Shown piece by piece: positions 40,210 through 54,100 of a DNA stretch of 64,000 nucleotides. Under the pieces are notes generated by a model, which was given only the letters and a program-made list of their open reading frames with translations, had not been told where the DNA came from and did not search any database. The stretch is from NCBI GenBank assembly GCA_031308135.1, contig JAHLJT010002630.1, forward strand, positions 97,384,141 to 97,448,140. The letters are read 5' to 3'. Numbering within the stretch: position 1 is the first letter of the stretch; every line of letters starts with the position of its first letter. The stretch comes from Acheta domesticus. Its lineage: Eukaryota > Arthropoda > Insecta > Orthoptera > Gryllidae. Position numbers and translations under genes: made by a program.

Positions 40210-41045
40210 TGCCTTTGAGGAAACAGACGGATTTGCTTTGGCAATTCATAGAATCAGCATTATCTAGAATCGAAGAGAGTGTAAAATCACTCTCAAACCT
40301 TTGCACGTTGAATATACAATGTATAACTGAACGTGTAAATGACATTTGGACTGACGCTAGAACGGAATTTAATGAGGTTTTAAAATAAGGAGGATTAAGT
40401 GAGTTGAACCTATCTATTAAAAGTATTGAAAGTAGGGTAATGGACATCAAAAGTCCTTGTCTCTCCGCATTAGATACTCCAACCGAAAGATAACATTCTA
40501 ACAACACGTACTTGCCACATGTAAAGCTACCCACATTCACTGGAAATTATAATTAATTTCCAAAATTTCACGATATTTTCTTAACTGCAGTGGTGAACTA
40601 TAAATCACTTAGTAATATTGAAAAATACATGCATTTGCTATCACACTTGAAAGTCGAACCGTACAATTTGGTAAGCACCTTAATTGTGTCAATGATAATT
40701 TTCAAAAAGAGTGGGAATTGTCATTAGAAATTATTAAAATAAAGGCGAAAATATTAGATACGCACATCAAAGCTTTACTCAATTTGCCACAAGTAAAAAG
40801 CAACTTATCGTCCCTTAAACCATTTATTTCTCAAATTGCCATTATCTGGAACGGATTGAAATCAGTGTCATTGGATATTAAGGCGAAGTAATTCTGCGGC
40901 ATTTAATATTATGAAAATTAGACTTAAAAATTAGATAATCGTGGTATCATGCGCACTGCTCTGCAAAAACGATGACAGGCTTACAAGAAGTATCAGACTT
41001 TCTCAACCAAAGGGCAAATGATTTGGAGTTCAATGAGGACATCTC
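40210..41045 (+). pseudogene. BEL/Pao retrotransposon gag remnant
   Basis: Fragments in order: MPLRKQTDLLWQFIESALSR at 40210, then LPHVKLPTFTGNY near 40508, KSLSNIEKYMHLLSHLKVEP near 40605, a frame change, DTHIKALLNLPQV near 40760, and LQEVSDFLNQRANDLE near 40980. The P-T-F-x-G block, K-x-L-x-N-x-E-K-x-x-x-L motif, H-I-x-A-L-L-x-L-P and the E-x-x-x-F-L-x-x-R-A-x-x-L-E end are typical of BEL/Pao gag. Several stops and at least two frame changes. No long terminal repeats were found nearby. Confidence 0.7.
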
Positions 41046-42015
41046 TCAGAGACCCCAATCGAATTTACATAACTTTCTCTTCTTACGAAGTATTCGTAAG
41101 GCGAGAAAGTAAAACGGGATTTGCCGTACGTTTTACACAGTGGGTAAGAGACATTTTGGAATTGAACGATTCATTTCATATAGTGATCCGTCAGAGGAAT
41201 ATCGAAAGAATAAGTGGCAAAAATGTGGTAATTTTGTTTTACTTGTATTTCGAGAACTGTAATGATTTTATTAGTGAAATGGGTTCGTGTAATGTTTTTG
41301 CTTGCGAACGAAACTATTGAAATATGTCTCATACTTACGTCCGCATTTAAGGTTTCTATAGAGAAACCGCTAACGGGTAAGTTATTGTAAGAGAAGAATG
41401 TTAGGGAACGAATGTGCACTCAATGTATGATGAAGCTATATTTTGCGTTCGTTTTAAATCTTTGTAGTTAAACGTTCGCGATTAGTGAAGGTATTGCTTA
41501 CCGTTATTCAAATGGTCCACCATTATAACTCTTCAGTGCTCGAGTAATTTTTCTTTGCTTCTGATGAATTTTTAAAACATTTTATTGATCATTTTTGGCG
41601 ATAATTTAGGCCTTCAAATTTCGTCTCAAAGTTATTAAAAAACAGACACAGCTATTTTGAAGTACAGTTCACATAATCTTACCACGTTTATTCTTTAATT
41701 CTATTTACATTTATTACTTACGGCCTATCCTACAAACTAGATTCTTATGAACTAATCTAAATCTACTTGGTCTTGCTTCGTAACTTCATCTCACGCAGAA
41801 CACTATTTACACTGGGCAACACATACACATGGCCTCGTATAAACACTACACGCAGTGCACACGCCGTCGGCAGCTGCCAGAGCCGCACAGCGCAGGGGAA
41901 TCGTCTTGGCGTCCACGCTGCCTGCACGCGACGAAGACCACAGAGGCAGCGCTCCCCGCGGCAGCCGCGGCGACCAGCGCTCACGTAGGGCGCGTCACGT
42001 ACGTCGCAGGTGGAA
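41046..42015. other. 3' flank of zinc-finger gene
   Basis: Contains a TTCTTCTTACGAAGTATTCGTA repeat core (41078) shared with 46978. 41800-42015 is GC-rich and includes likely 3' UTR just after the stop codon of the zinc-finger gene. No gene supported. Confidence 0.4.
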
Positions 42016-43313
42016 CTAACGGAGCAGCCGCACTCCCTCGCACGACGGAGGAGCTTCCTGCCTGCTGAAAGGGCTTTTCCCTGGATGCGTCCGCATGTGG
42101 ACACTCAAACTTCCCTTTTGGGAGAAACCCTTCTGGCAGACAGAACATTCATAAGGCTTTTCCCCAGTGTGAATCCGCATGTGGACACTCAAACTTCCCG
42201 TTTGGGAGAAACCCTTCTGGCAGACAGAACATTCATAAGGCTTTTCCCCAGTGTGAATCCGCATGTGGTTAACTAAATATTCCTTACGAGAGAAACTCGT
42301 CTGACAGACAGAACATTCATAAGGCTTTTCCCCAGTGTGAATCCGCATGTGTTTGACTAAATGAGGCTTGTGAGAAAAACCCTTCTGGCAGACAGAACAT
42401 TCAAAAGGCTTTTCCCCAGTGTGAATCCGCATGTGTTTGACTAAATGATGCTTGTAAGAAAAACCATTCTGGCAGACAGAACATTCAAAAGGCTTTTCCC
42501 CAGTGTGAATCCGCATGTGTTTGACTAAATGAGGCTTGTGAGAAAAACCCTTCTGGCATACAGAACATCCAAAAGGCTTTTCCCCTGTGTGAATCAGCAT
42601 GTGCATATTTAAATTTCCTCTTTTAGAGAAACCCTTCTGGCAGACAGAACATTCAAAAGGCTTTTCCCCTGTGTGAATCCGCATGTGGCTGCTTAAAAAA
42701 TCTTTTCGTGAGAAACTCTCCCGGCAAACAGAACATTCAAAAGGCTTTTCCCCTGTGTGAATCCGCATGTGTCTACTTAAATCCCCGCTTCCTGAGAAAT
42801 CCTTCCGGCAGATAGAACATTCAAAAGGCTTCTCCCCTGTGTGAATCCGCATGTGGCGATTTAATTTTCCACTTTCCAGGAAGTTCTTCTGGCAGACAGA
42901 ACATTCAAAAGGCTTTTCCCCTGTGTGAATCCGCATGTGGATGCTTAAAATATCTTTCCGTGAGAAACTCTCCCGGCATACAGAACATTTAAAAGGCTTT
43001 TCCCCTGTGTGAATCCGCATGTGGTTAATTAAACTATTCTTTTGATAGAAACCCTTCTGGCAGACAGAACATTCAAAAGGTTTCTCTCCCGTGTGAGTCC
43101 GTACATGGGTGCTTAAATGTCCCTTTTGAGAAAAACACTTCTGGCAGACTGCACATTCAAAAGGCTTTTTTCTTGAGTGAATCCACATGTGGCGGAGTAA
43201 ATGTTCCCTTCGCGAGAAGTTCTTCTTGCAGACTGAGCATTCATGTCTTCTCTCTCTGAGATCACTTCTTGCTTGTGTCTGCAATTCTTTTGAACAGGGT
43301 ACTCCCGGATGTT
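42016..43313 (-). CDS. C2H2 zinc-finger gene, terminal exon with 14 fingers
   Basis: Minus-strand last exon from acceptor tgcag (43314-43316), phase 1 entry, to a stop at 42016-42018. After a linker (HPGVPCSKELQTQARSDLRE) come 14 tandem C2H2 fingers with TGEKP-type linkers, e.g. ECSVCQKGFSHKPHLVKHMR, all with the C-x2-C-x12-H-x3-H spacing. The first has a degenerate linker (HSRKKP). Fingers 9 and 11 share the same recognition helix and finger 10 is a close relative, which points to recent finger duplication. The C-terminal tail is short and basic. It is a nuclear DNA-binding protein, likely a transcription factor. The whole model sums to 630 residues. Confidence 0.92.
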
Positions 43314-43679
43314 CTGCAATTCAAGACAAGTCACTTCATTAGAAACAGAATTTCTTCGAATTAAGGACTGGAATGGTAATTCTGTGACGAACAAATGGAA
43401 TAAACCTATTACTCTTACGCAAGGAAATTAAAAGTAAGGCCTCCCAAGTGCTGAGGTCCTTCAGAAACGCTCTGTGCAGCTATTACATTGCTGCGTTTAT
43501 TGCTCGCCCACTCCCAAAGAAGCCTACGCGCACCTCGCTGGGACGCAGTCGGCACTTGGAAGCCGTTTGCAATGGAGCTCCCGTTTGGTGCTACCGCCTA
43601 CTGCAAAGTACCCCAGATGGACAGTGGTTTCTTCATTTTGGAAAAAATCGTACGCATGGTTGAGGCGATGGTGGTGATC

Positions 43680-43860
43680 ACAGACGAACGAACAAACAGA
43701 CGGACGGACGTTTGGCTTCCAATTGGTTTTTCGGTTTCGAGCACCCACAAAAGACGGATTCTGGGTACACTACAAGTTAGGGGATTTTTTCTTAATTTAC
43801 CAATTGGTTGATTCTTTTTTCGTTACCAGGGCCCAGCAATGATTTTCTTCTCCCGAAAAT
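43680..43860 (+). repeat. Dispersed repeat with GGACGGACGTTT motif, copy 1
   Basis: ACAGACGGACGGACGTTTGG followed by ATT..TTCGGTTTCGAG and TTTTTTCGTTACCAGGGCCC resembles 46780-46935 (ACAGACGGACGGACGTTTTG, CTTCGGTATCAAG, CTTTTTCGTTACAAGAACCC). Same orientation. It is probably the 3' part of an old retroelement family; family not identified. Confidence 0.6.
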
Positions 43861-44214
43861 TCGCAGTTTTTTTACGCAGCATTACATAACTTTCCCTACA
43901 CTACATAGATTATTCTGTTTACATGCATGTATGCGGGAAAGTAAAATCTACTTAAACAATCCGAGAAGCACAATCAAGTGCTTGTCAAAAGTCATGAAAT
44001 AATATCAACTAGTGGTGCAACAGAATGGCATACTTTCCCGTATTAGTTTTCTATTTCCTTTAGTCTGGGCTAACTATTCGGACTTCCCACATTCTCTTGC
44101 AAGCTGCCATCTATCGCCGCCCAAAGTACATTTCTTTGACATTTTATTAATTTTTCGGTTTCCTAATGCTAGAACAAAAATATAATTTTAAGAAAATTTA
44201 AGAATAAAAACTCG

Positions 44215-44920
44215 TCCTAAATGGCAATTTCATTTGAAAAATTTGGAGCCATCTTTAAGAAAATGACGTGCAAGCGCTACTGTAAATGCGAAATTAATGC
44301 CCATTTACACAGACAATTTTTTGAGTTTTCGAATAACATCATTAGAACTTTCAAGTATATGAACTCACAAAACATTAGTGTTTACAGATTACTGGAAATG
44401 TGCGTATTAACGATATGAGAGAAATTTCAAAAAATCACATTTGTGTACTTTTTGAAAAGAAAAAATACCTCAAATTGAACTTTTCGTTGCATTAAAGAGT
44501 GCAATTAGCTCTATCAGTTCGAAAAGTTTGGGGAAAAAATTTGGAGCAATTTTTGTGAAAATAGCATTTGGGCGTTTCTGAAAATGCGGAATTTTGTGCT
44601 AGTTTTCACAGAAAACGGTTGAGTTTTCGACAAATATAAATATAATATTATTTGACATATATAATATATTTTAACATAATAACAAATCGCCACTAATAAA
44701 AATATTAACGTGAGAGACAAGTCAAAAAATACATTTTTGCAATTTTTTAAGAAACAAAATAATGGTGCTCGATGTCTTCTCATAGAGTACGTTAGGCACT
44801 ATACTTACCAAACGTTTGGAAAGAAAAATTTGGAGCGGTTTTGGAGAAAATCTTGTTTTTGTATTTTTTTTAAATTGCACATACTGCAAGTAATGTTGCG
44901 CAAAAACAACTAAAATGTTT
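44215..44920 (+). repeat. Degenerate repeated segments, TTTGGAGC family
   Basis: Three related stretches start with a ..AAATTTGGAGC..T.TT..GAAAAT phrase at 44238, 44539 and 44827, and the first two are followed by matching GAATTTT/ACAGA/GAGTTTTCGA phrases. Period about 300 bp. Very AT-rich, with no coding content. Confidence 0.5.
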
Positions 44921-45154
44921 AAAAAAAATGTACACGACTTTAAAGAAAGAATTCACTATGAAGAACAAATTTTACTTACAGGAAAAATCCCTATCTGCAA
45001 TTTTGTAGTTGTAGAAAGACGCCCAAAAAATTCAAACTTTTGCAATTTTCAAAAATTTTCCTTGTATTAACAAGGGAATGCCGCGATGTGACATGTCGAA
45101 ACATACCCTCATTTTTTTCATTGAATGTACATGTCCCTTTGATATCATGGTGTA

Positions 45155-45245
45155 AAATCGCTGTCAGGGATTCAAACCTGGCTCCTTTCGATGCGAAGTG
45201 CTCAATCCTGTCACGTCTTAACCAGCTCGGGCATTCGAGTGAGTT
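45155..45245 (-). repeat. tRNA-derived SINE head
   Basis: On the minus strand CCCGAGCTGGTTAAGACGTG (A box region) and GGTTTGAATCCCTGAC (B box) are spaced as in a tRNA. The arms do not fold into a valid tRNA. It is a different family from the SINEs at 6600 and 8156. Confidence 0.6.
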
Positions 45246-45599
45246 ACAGACTGAATACTTAATAAATTAGTCAATACGTAATTATATCAGCTCTAACATT
45301 AGAAAGCCAATAATTGAAAAAATGCGTGGAAAATGTTTTTTGGGCGACAAAGAAAGGCAGCCGTGAAGTGCATAAGGCTTACTCCAAATGCTAGAGCAGA
45401 CTAAAGAGATTAAACAGCTAATTACTGCCAGAAAGTCTGTGTCATTCTACAGCACCACTACTATATTTACCGTCCACTACTACATATGGGGAGAAAATTT
45501 AAAGGAAAAAATTGACGGTTTTGAAGAAAAAATAAGGTAAGTTTCAAGCGCAAAATATACTAATTTTTCAGAAATTTGAACATCACCTTTTCTAGATAG

Positions 45600-46995
45600 C
45601 TATTTTTTTTAAATTTTCGTCCTTCGCACTATTCAACAAAAAAGTTTAATAAAAATATGGACCTATTTTTTTGAAAATTTTGAAAATGTCTCCGGGCTCT
45701 CAATGCTTCATGTAAAGTACCCCACCAAAATTAAAATACCTATTTCAAATTCCAGGAGAAGCAACATCACCCAAAATGATTGAGGAATGTAAATTTTGAA
45801 GAAAATCGGCTTTACTGTTTAGGCTAGAGATGGACATAATAGCTTTTCTTCAATAACTGTTATCAGAATAACAGTGGACTCGTAATAACGGTTATTAGAA
45901 ACAGTTGAAAAATAACACGTCCGTGATCAGCAACCTAACATGTCTGACTGCTAAGAGTTAAATTAGTTGTAGCGACTGCTAAGAGTTAATCCCGGCAAAA
46001 CGAATAACGTTGGTGGCACCGTAAAGCTTGTGCAGCTACCTTACGGCGCATTTTTGCACTACTTCCCCTACCATGTTTGGGCATGGACAGAGAATCAGCT
46101 GATATGAACAGACTCGATGAACTGCCAAGGAAGAATAGCAGTTAATATGATGAGAAGCAAATGTGTATAGAATATTACTAAAGTATCCGTGATTCGTGAC
46201 TAGATTGCAAATATTCTTTCAAATATGCAACATGTTCATAGTTAAGTGACGAGTGCCAAAAATAATGAGAAGTAAAAAACTTTTTTGCTTGCCTACAGCT
46301 AAAGTGGGAATGACTGTTGAATATCAAATATAATAATGAGGGTTATTTGACGGTACCACATTGTATTCTATCGGACTTAGGGAAATATTAGTGGATCTCA
46401 CATAAGCTATAATGGGACAGAAAGAAGTTAACAAACATTTTGGACGGATTTAATTTAAACGACACACTTCTTATTGTAGTATACAATAAGATATAAAAAT
46501 ATTGTGGCACATGGTGGGTAATAATAACGAATTACGTATTAACGAATATATCATGACTACATGCAGTAAAACTGTTTTCGTACAAAATGGCTGCCGCGAA
46601 AACTTGTAGTGGTTCGGGTTAGGCCCAGTAGATTGGAGTACTATCAATATCAAGCGATAACAGCCAATAACAGGATAAATGAAATAACTGTAATTTCGAG
46701 TAACAGTAAACGTTAACTGTTAGGAAATTACAGTTTCGCTGTTAAGGGCACATCCCTAGTTCAGGCGCTAGCGTTGACCACAGACGGACGGACGTTTTGC
46801 AGTCAATTCTTCGGTATCAAGATCCATGAAAACCTAGATTCTGGCTACATCATGAGTTAGAACATTACCCCCCTCTAAATTTAGCAACAGGTTTCATCCA
46901 CTTTTTCGTTACAAGAACCCGAAAAAGAAAGATTTTCTGGCGAAAATTAATCGTTTTCAGGCGCACGATAACATCACTTTTTCTTCTTACAAAGT
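45600..46995 (+). repeat. Dispersed repeat copy 2, split by a hAT-type element
   Basis: The left part 45600-45824 (TTTTGAAAATTTTGAAAATGTC..., GTAAAGTACCCCACC) and right part 46767-46995 (TAGCGTTGACCACAGACGG...) become one copy when the element at 45825-46758 is ignored. The right part matches copy 1 at 43680, the far right matches 41078, and the left part is distantly similar to 1400-1600. Confidence 0.6.
45817..46766. mobile_element. Non-autonomous hAT-type element with 8-bp target duplication
   Basis: A 934-bp element (45825-46758) beginning TAGAGATGGACATAATAG and ending GGGCACATCCCTA, inverted ends of hAT type (TAGNGATG). The flanking 8-mers are GTTTAGGC and GTTCAGGC, one mismatch. The subterminal parts are rich in AACAGT/ACTGTT repeats in both orientations (TAACTGTTATC.., AACAGTAAACGTTAACTGTT). 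No transposase frame. Confidence 0.85.
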
Positions 46996-49900
46996 ATTCG
47001 TAGGAGAGAAAATAAAAAGGTTAAAGAAAAATTCTTATTTGAACAAAGAGTGACATCTGGATTAACGACAAAATATTTGCCAACTTGAGCGTCAAATTTG
47101 AATGTAAGTGACCATTGGTTTCGTTGTGTCAAGTCAGTGGAAAACTACTGATACAAGTTTAATACAGAATTTTATATTACAATTTCATTCATTCTCACTC
47201 TTTACACTCTCTATGGGTTTTTTTTCTCGTGGGTTTTTTTCGGCATTTCTTTCTTGCAATATGGGTACAGAGAACGATGTTCTTGAACAAAAACATTGGT
47301 TTCGCTCATGTGGTCAGTGGACGATGAATATCTTGCATTAATTAAACAGTTCTTTCAGTGCAGTCATTCACAGCATTCAACTTTGTAAATAATCTATGGG
47401 CTTCTAAATATGAAATGTTGTTGTGCAGATATGTGAAATGTTGGTTGTGCAGGTAGATGGGCATTCTTGAATAAAACTAGTATCCATTTTCAGGCAAGAC
47501 AAAAGATATCTGCTTTGGTTAACACAATCTCAGCTACAGATTAAATTGATTTAGATGTATCATTAACGAATTAATAATTAAAGAAAGGTTATCGGGATTC
47601 AACTGCATTTACTAGGTTATTCTCCATTCAATTCTGCACAAAAGGAATATATCACTTTCTGTGTGTAGTTTCTCTGAAATTTGCTACGATTTCAATTTTC
47701 AATTGTACATCTTATTCTTCGTCAAAGAGGAATATCACAGAAAAGCATTCTAAAAAGTACAGAATACGGTGTCTACATTTTTTTGAGCTGCTTTTGAGAT
47801 TGTGAAATCTATCCATTCATGTGCATTTAAAACTTTCAAAAAGTAGATATGTTGATAAGGAGCTTTCACAGTGGCAGTGCACTTAAGCTACGATTTTTGA
47901 CATACAGTTACAATCAACAGAGACATTTTTACGGAATTTTTAATTACACTAGCTAGTTTAAGTTCTGAACTAAACAGATACATTTTGGAACACACAAAAC
48001 CTCTTACCATTCATTGAGCTCAATGCATCACCCTGGATGTATCTTTAGTTTGTTACTTACCAACATTTCATTAATGTTGTACTCATTAAAGATAATTTCC
48101 ACATTCTGTCTCAGAAAATTAACGGCATTAACACTGCCCCAGTTTTACTTAAAATGCATTAATTGTGGTGACCGGATTGCTCCGTACAACACTTTCTACT
48201 ACTCCGTATCACGATGACAAGGAAGGAACAATTCTCTGTCCAATTTCACGAAAGAAACATGCCCCGTAAAACGCCAAGTGTTTGATGGAGTTGTGTCTCA
48301 GGAAAGAATTCGCAAATTGCCTTCGATACCCCAGTGCGCTAACACGTTCCAAACAGCGTTAGTGTTCTCTTTACCACAAGAATTGCTCAAGTTTGGAAAT
48401 CCGATTACCTGCTGGCTGTCTCCAAATGTCACAATTGGATGTCTTTCTTCCTCTGGGTCCTGATATTTAATGCAGGCAACAGTTTAACATCCCAACGAAC
48501 AGTAAGAATTTCAGATATATTACTATCAAAAGCAGATTTAATTAATTCTTAATGTTCTCTTCTCTTGTGTTAATAAGTTTCAGCGAATGATGCTCATTAG
48601 CTCTTGTCGGATTTCTCGCTTTCTCCCAAAACATCATGCACTCGCGTACCACAAGTTCAGCAATTGCACTAATGTTATTTTACTTCCCATATGTTATAAA
48701 ATAAAACTTCAAACCCTTTTTTATTTGATGGTAAATTGTCTAATTCTTTAATGTTTTATGTTAAGAATTAATATTATCTCTTTTTAAAAGCACACATTCC
48801 TCAGCACTACATATGACATTAGATTAGCGACCCATAAACACCTGCGGTGTGCTGGATTACATTTCATGTACTGTTAGGCTTGATGGCGACTCAACGGCCT
48901 GACTCAGCAGTGGGCGGTAGATGTAGACTAGTCCATCATGCGAGTTCGCTATCATGATGGCACTGATTAGAATACTCCGATTTCAACACAATTTTAAATG
49001 GACATGTTTTAAGCTCATTCAAACCACATTGGGGGGTGAGAGCTCAAAAATTTTGAAGTCTGAAAATAAGGGACACCCCTTATTAATATGGTGTATGCAT
49101 ATTATGCATGCCCCCTAAAAATGATGTAAGCATATAGGTCGGTCAAGATTCATAAATCTCAGTATCCAATGAGACTAGTTATTTCGTATATTGGCACTTC
49201 AGATTATTTGATGTGTAAATTTCGAAATATAATGGTAAAACCATTTTTAGAGTACCAATTTACTATTACTATTACCTTTAAATTTGTAAATAAATTACGT
49301 GATACTCCAATTAAACCACATTTGAGATTAATAATCCTTGAATCTAAAGGCAATGAGTCCTTCCATATCACACCGCTTAATTTTATTCGCATTAGATAGT
49401 GTTAGAATTTCATGCAAATTTCAGGTTTCATAACAAAAATTTCAGACAAATAGAAGGAAATCTCATTTGAAGTCTTATAAGTAAGTTATTCACAGAGCTG
49501 GTTCTGCAAAAATTAGAAAATAATGTTCAAGATATTGAATTCACTTATTATATTAAATACATTCAAAATATTGCTCAAAAATCAAATACATGAAGTCTTA
49601 AAGAATCTTACCAGTTAAACTAAACAAATTTGTTTCACAACAAAAATAGAAATTACTGCACAAAGTAATTTTCTACATGTAACAATTCACAGAAAGGATA
49701 ACGAGAAAAATTATTATATAGTTCTGAAGTCATGTTAAGTGGCCACTGTGTTAAATTATTTATATACAAATCCTCTCACAATGAAAAAGGCAGTTGTTAA
49801 CTTCGTGGACTGAGCAATATCACCACATTTACACTCTGTCTATGATATTAAAAAAGTCTGATATTTGAGTTTTAAATAATTATCCAGTTAATTATATAAA

Positions 49901-50320
49901 CAAAATAAAAATGAACACCACACAAACCAAGAGAAATAAGGCAAAGCAACCAGAAATTAATATTGATGAAGTGCATGTCATTGTGGAGAATAGTAAGATT
50001 TTATACTTCCATACATTCCTCAGATTAACAAAACAATTTAAAAAGACTTAAAAATCACATTTGCAAAAAATGTAGTTATTAATAAAGAGAATCAGATGAC
50101 TAATATGAAAGATAAACTTTACAAAGACGATATGCAAAATTATATATAAAACAAGTGATCATAAACAATATCCGACTTCTTCCATAGGACAGTCCAAAAG
50201 AATGTTAAAAACCAGAACTTATTAACGTAAACCAACATATGAAACTCCCAATAAGCAAATTTCTCTACCTAATCGCAGAATTACAGCAGGACATGAAATT
50301 GATTACTCAAGAATCAAAAT
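46996..50320. other. Intronic, no gene or clear repeat seen
   Basis: AT-rich. Frames are below 80 codons and without motifs. A short palindromic cluster lies at about 49070-49120 (GGGACACCCC...TATGCATATTATGCATG...CCCCCT). Confidence 0.5.
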
Positions 50321-50369
50321 CTAAATGTGTGTGAACTGGAAGTATCAACAGTTGGTAGAAGAAACACTA

Positions 50370-51190
50370 CTTTCTCTTCTTCTTCTTTTGCTGCTGCATG
50401 CTGAACGTCCGTTGCATCTCCTTTCAGTGGTCCATCCATCTTCTCTTCAGTATTCCTATGTTCCATTTTCCTCTTGGCTTATATTTCAGAATCTGTTTCT
50501 GTATTCGTGAGTCCTCCAGTCTATCAATGTGGTTTCCCCATCCTTTCCTATATTTGTCAACTGTTCCATTTAGATTATTAATTCCTAGGTAGTTACATAT
50601 CTCTTACGAATCCTGTCTTTCCTTGCGACACCAATAGAACCCCTTAAAAACTTTATTTCGGCAGTCTAATTCTCACTTTGTATGTTTGTAAAGATAGTCC
50701 AGATTTCACATCCATGTAGCCCACAAGGAGCTGCTAAGGTTATACACAATTTCATGATTGTATCTTTCCTGGCTTTACCTTTTTAGGGTCCCCTAATACC
50801 ACATATTCTGTTAAATTTTTCAATTTGCTTACATGTATTTCTCCTTCATAAAACAGATCACAACCCATGAATTAAGTGAACTTACTTTTTCTATATTTCT
50901 ATTGTTAAGCACTAACTTACAGCTAATTTTTTACAGACTTCGTTTTTTTAACAGACATCTCTAAATTATATTCTTTTACAGTCACCTGCAGTTCATATAG
51001 AGGTTTTTGCAGAGTGTCTTTATTATCAGATATCAAAACTTAGTTGTCTGGGAACAGAAGTGTCATTATCAAAATTGTCAAGTTCATCTTATGCTTCCAT
51101 TTTCTGGTAGTATTGTCAAGATAAATATTAAAAAGCGTGGGTGACATGCAACACCCTTGTCTCACTCCTTTATTTATAAATTATTCAAGA
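50370..51190 (-). pseudogene. LINE reverse transcriptase and 3' domain fragment
   Basis: Minus-strand reading from 51172 gives KGVRQGCCMSPTLFNIYLD, the reverse transcriptase motif before the catalytic box. The catalytic box itself follows in degraded form (LFPDN then a stop, where an F-A-D-D box is expected). After it come LQKPLYELQVTVKEYNLEMS and VKKTK. Farther downstream, degenerate text resembles the W-G-H/R-R-W-x-D end region of the same LINE clade. It is inactive: stops in the catalytic region and a missing 5' part. The clade (RTE or R4-like) is a guess. Confidence 0.7.
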
Positions 51191-54100
51191 TTTTTTCTTG
51201 ATTTTGTTCTTACATTAATTTTTTATTACATTTTTTAATGTAAGAATAGATAGATTACATATACAAAAACAATTAAATGTTGCAACATTCTGGAAATATT
51301 TAATCTTCTTACTAGTGTAGACAGCGGGTATATTGTATTGGACAGACTGAGCTCTGTGAAATTTTTATAAAAAAGTGAAAATTTGTAAATACAAAAAATT
51401 GAATAAACATTTTTTTTAAAATTTCGTGAGTATATAAAAATTCTACTGAGTATCTTTGTTTTCAATTCATAAAAAAAATTGCGATGCAATAGAAATTTAC
51501 TACTTTTAGTCTGATTATGGGTAAAATCATTACCCAAAATGACGCATCATTATTACAATTTAATTTTTTTAAATGTGATTGTATTGAGAAACCTGTCAAA
51601 ACTGAAGTCCAAAAAAAAGGGTTAAAAAGTTGAAAGCATTGTGTAAATCTTGTGAAAAAAAACAGTTTTTATAATTTAATCTCTGTCAGAAATTGAAGGC
51701 CAAGAACAAATAGCTGTTACAATACAATAACAGACATAAATAAATGTGAATATTAGTTTTTTTGTTCTCACCTGTTGACCCATATAAATATTATGCAAGA
51801 CGTCATGTTCCTGTATTACATAGGTAATGAAACTTTTACATTGCATGACAAAAAAAGAAACTGGGGTGTTAAATTTTTTATTTATTTTTTAGCACCAGCA
51901 AAGTTGAGAACTTCTTTAATCTTTAATTGACTGAATCTTTAATCGATTTATAAGCATTAGAAATGTTGAGAACAATGCGAGTTGCAATGTAGTTTCTTTC
52001 TAAGAAGTTCTTACACTGTCTATAAATCACTTTTTCTCATTTGGACTCTCCACCGCTTCAAATGTTGGCTTGAAAACAAATTCAAATCAAATTCCAGTGC
52101 TACAAACTGCTTTAGTTCATCTCTAATTTACCTACAATCAACAAAGCTAGTCACGAACATTGATATTAGCAATCAACATTTTGTAACCCAACTTTTCAAA
52201 AAATGCATTCAAACTTTGCACATTACTTCAGAAAAACATCTTTTTTCTATTACTACCTCATTAGAGAATAACAGCTGAAAATTTCGTGGACTTTGAAGGT
52301 GTGGAGAGAGGGGAAAAAAATCTTCCATTTTAATCATTACAATGTACCCAAAGTATAACAAAATAACAATACTGAACTTAATAACAAAGTATTTATAAGT
52401 TCAACGCGCTTATCAGATGCACAATACTGTCCACAGTATGCAATTTAAAAAGATCTATGTCTATCTTCACCCTTCAGTGCTCACATGGATTTCTGTTGCA
52501 ATTCATTCTTACTCATTCACAGTTTACAATGAGAATAGACATTGATTTGGTGTGGATTTTGAAGTGCTCTTCTAGATGGTCCCACCTCATGACTTATCAC
52601 TTATCATCTTAAATTTGTCTAAAATGATGATTGCTGTGCTTGCAATAAGCTCTGAATGTAGCTTGGATTAGAGTAGTAGACCATGCACCCCTTTGCGCCA
52701 CTGTTTCCAACCAGGACGTCAACTGAGACTGCAGATTTCATGAGTTGTAAGGAGGTGCTTTGTGAAGTATTCTCAAATTTGCATTTGTTTTTGTCTCTAT
52801 GTTATACATCTCATTTTTTCCTTCCTTATGTTAGAGACAAACTGAAGATGGGAAATTGTTTTCCCGAAACTCACCTTTGGGCACGTAATAATGAATATTA
52901 TAACCATTATTGTTCAGGACAATTATCCATATCTCCCATTTTGGATTACCACAAGATTTCTGCTACTACCAAAGAATTTTTTCGCAAATGAATTTCATTA
53001 AACAGTCAGTATGAGTGAAAGACAAAAGTGCCAGAGTTTGGAAGTGGAGGACAAAGAAAAATAATTAATTGATATTTTGGAAGGCAAAGGCTGGAGATTA
53101 ATTATTCCAATCAGTGCATGACAGTGAACACAAATAGAAGGCAAGTATGGAAGACAATAAATGTCTGATAAAAACAAAAGGATACTTTATGAAAAAGTGT
53201 ACAGAAAATTGAAATACAATAGCACTATGTTACTTTCTAAATTCATTGAAAAAATTCAAACTTGTGGAATCTCAAGGGTCTGTATTTTTTCCCGTATTAG
53301 TCCAGATAGTGCATCAGGCAATGTAATACTTTTTAGAATTTACGTTTGTAAGGACAATGGTTTATGTTTGTATTAGACAGATTTCCACATCATACACATT
53401 CAACATTGAGCAGGTTTTACAGTAATTAAGAAACAAGTATAAAAAAACAGTCAAACTGATCTAACTATTGATTTCATAGAAATCCAGTAGCACTTGACGA
53501 CGAACCTTTACTATCTTAATAGCTGATACATAGACTATCTTATGGTACTAAACATTCATTCTAAAATAAAACTTTAACATGAAACACTTCTTTAGTTCAC
53601 CAACTTTCAAACTCAATCCAAACAATCATTCTATAAATTGTGATGCACTGGAAAAAATAATCTAATGAAAGCCAAGTTTACTGACACTGACACATGTAAT
53701 CTGAATTTGAAAACTAACGAATACTGTGATTTATGATTATGCAGAAAATGTCATCTAGCATTGTAACATGAAACTACAACCTTTCCTAAAATACTCATGT
53801 TGTGCAATCGTCTTCGCTACCATAAACTCACCAGACTCAACAAAACATTGAGAAGACTGAATTCTCATTACGGTAAGAATCAGGGCTTAAAGGGATATAG
53901 TACAAAATGGTAGTTTTTTATAAAAATCCATGACAAAGGTTAACATTTTTTGTGTTTTAAGGATATTTTGACATGGCTTGACCCCTAGATATTTCTCATC
54001 TCTGGGAAACTAAGTCTGTCAACTTCTTTTTTAAGTACTATGCGATTTACAAAATATCACTTTTATTTGGAAGCTCATTCCCAACTTTAGCTGCACTATC